Assembly: GCA_031181145.1 (NCBI GenBank)
Contig: JAPSLB010000026.1
Span: 1-64,000 of the forward strand
Direction: 5' to 3'
DNA: 64,000 nucleotides
Origin: Microvirga sp.
Lineage (GTDB): Bacteria; Pseudomonadota; Alphaproteobacteria; Rhizobiales; Beijerinckiaceae
Shown: piece after piece, positions 63,200 through 64,000 of the stretch
Numbering within the stretch: position 1 is the stretch's first letter
Layout: each line of letters starts with the position of its first letter
Made by a program: the position numbers and the translations under genes
Notes under the pieces: generated by a model
Seen by the model: the letters and a program-made list of their open reading frames with translations, nothing else
Databases searched by the model: none
Told to the model about the DNA's origin: nothing

Positions 63200-64000
63200 C
63201 TAGAAGTGAAGAGTGTGCCCGAGACCGCTGAGAGCAGCCTCCTGGAAGGCTTCGCCTTGGGTCGGATGCGCATGGACGGTCCCGGCGATGTCCTCCAGGC
63301 GTGCGCCCATCTCAATGGCGAGGCCGAAGGCCGCGGAGAGTTCGGATACGCCCTGCCCGACCGCCTGGATGCCGAGCACCAGATGGTTGTCCGCCCGCGC
63401 GACAACCCGCACGAAGCCCTCCTCGCCGAGCTTCGTCATGGCGCGCCCGTTGGCCGAAAAGGGGAAATGACCGATCCGGACGTCGCCGCCGGCCCTCTTG
63501 GCCTCCTCAGGCGCCAAGCCCACCGCGACGATCTCGGGATCGGTGAAGCAGACGGCCGGAATGGCTCGTTTGTCCCAGACGCGCCTGTGCCCGGCGACGA
63601 TCTCGGCCACCATCTCCCCTTGCGCCATGGCGCGATGGGCTAGCATCGGCTCGCCCGTCACGTCGCCGATGGCATAGATGCTCCGCATCGAGGTCTGGCA
63701 TTTCTCATCGATCCGAATGAAGGGGCCGTCCATATCGAGCACAAGCTCCTCCATGCCCCAGTCCTGCGTCACCGGCCTTCGTCCGACCGTCACCAGGATC
63801 CTATCGGCTGCGAGCGGCACCTCGGCTCCGCTCTCCGTCTCGACCAGCAGCGTGCCGCCGAATTTCGCCAACCCTTTCGCTTTTGCGCCCGTCATCACCT
63901 CGATGCCGAGTGTCTGAAGCGTCTTCGAGACCGGCCGGGTCAGTTCCGCATCGTATTGCGGCAGGATGCGGGCCTGCGCCTCCACGACGGTGACCTTCGC
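63200..64000 (-). CDS. lpd: Dihydrolipoyl dehydrogenase, C-terminal part (cut by window edge)
   Basis: The frame is open to the right edge and shows the C-terminal 267 residues of an FAD disulfide reductase. It includes part of the NAD domain ([18 protein letters not shown]), [15 protein letters not shown], the FAD motif [20 protein letters not shown], the dimer interface [20 protein letters not shown] and the active-site His-Glu pair in [16 protein letters not shown]. It is E3 of a 2-oxoacid dehydrogenase complex, regenerating lipoamide with NAD+. The other complex genes would lie outside the window to the right. The redox-active cysteines are not in the visible part. Confidence 0.93.
   Translation of the reverse strand, partial: AKVTVVEAQARILPQYDAELTRPVSKTLQTLGIEVMTGAKAKGLAKFGGTLLVETESGAEVPLAADRILVTVGRRPVTQDWGMEELVLDMDGPFIRIDEKCQTSMRSIYAIGDVTGEPMLAHRAMAQGEMVAEIVAGHRRVWDKRAIPAVCFTDPEIVAVGLAPEEAKRAGGDVRIGHFPFSANGRAMTKLGEEGFVRVVARADNHLVLGIQAVGQGVSELSAAFGLAIEMGARLEDIAGTVHAHPTQGEAFQEAALSGLGHTLHF

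Noticed and set aside
1-64000. CRISPR arrays, tRNA or rRNA genes, prophage or conjugation genes
   Set aside because: Looked for on both strands; no regularly spaced repeats, cloverleaf-type ends, or phage or conjugation gene families were seen.

Overview
The window is GC-rich and densely coded, with GTG and TTG starts and frequent four-base ATGA/GTGA stop-start overlaps. The gene set (tripartite TRAP and peptide ABC importers, an A1-type CuA oxidase, an ECF41 sigma factor, many LysR/IclR/TetR regulators, ISNCY and IS427-group transposons) suggests a soil or plant-associated alphaproteobacterium of the Hyphomicrobiales, perhaps Methylobacteriaceae (Methylobacterium/Microvirga-like). That placement is inference from gene style; there is no rRNA or other marker gene here.

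Layout. 0.3-6.1 kb: an RND multidrug efflux pair flanked by two TetR regulators, with a clear operator. 6.2-9.5 kb: a LysR regulator divergent from an orphan amino-acid binding protein and an FAD amine oxidase. 9.6-14.9 kb: an accessory cytochrome c oxidase cluster (subunit II, fused subunit I-III, CtaG, CopD-like and small membrane proteins), beside a remnant of a PQQ dehydrogenase. 16.1-18.2 kb: a decayed ISNCY-type transposon and an 830-bp IS427-group element whose CTAG target duplication supplies the stop codon of the next LysR gene. 18.2-21.6 kb: LysR/azoreductase, an EamA exporter and AlaE. 21.6-30.2 kb: a graveyard of small decayed genes (aldo/keto reductase, SGNH hydrolase, double GNAT, cupin, second GNAT, Ohr) mixed with intact ones: ECF41 sigma factor with its carboxymuconolactone decarboxylase partner and a matching promoter, and an Xre regulator divergent from a DHA2 exporter. 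30.4-31.7 kb: an Xre-RES toxin-antitoxin pair.

31.8-41.1 kb: a TRAP importer-amidase operon, divergent from an IclR regulator followed by thiolase, acyl-CoA ligase and a short-chain dehydrogenase. 41.2-52.1 kb: a bidirectional unit centred on an Xre-cupin regulator. One arm encodes an FAD amino-acid oxidase, a DSD1/D-threonine-aldolase-like PLP enzyme and a DUF296 protein. The other arm encodes a complete peptide-type ABC importer and a GhrA-like 2-hydroxyacid dehydrogenase. Together they look like an import and degradation route for an unusual (possibly D- or beta-hydroxy-) amino acid ending in glyoxylate chemistry; the substrate is not known.

52.3-55.7 kb: four small secreted proteins. Three of them form a tandem set of Ser/Gly/Asn-rich or Cys-containing proteins separated by strong hairpins, the best candidate here for an undescribed cell-surface or matrix system. 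55.8-64 kb: AraC and Lrp regulators, a diaminopropionate ammonia-lyase with an M20 carbamoyl-amino-acid hydrolase, an MFS transporter, threonine deaminase, and the C-terminal part of a dihydrolipoyl dehydrogenase cut by the window edge. No tRNA, rRNA, CRISPR array or prophage was seen.
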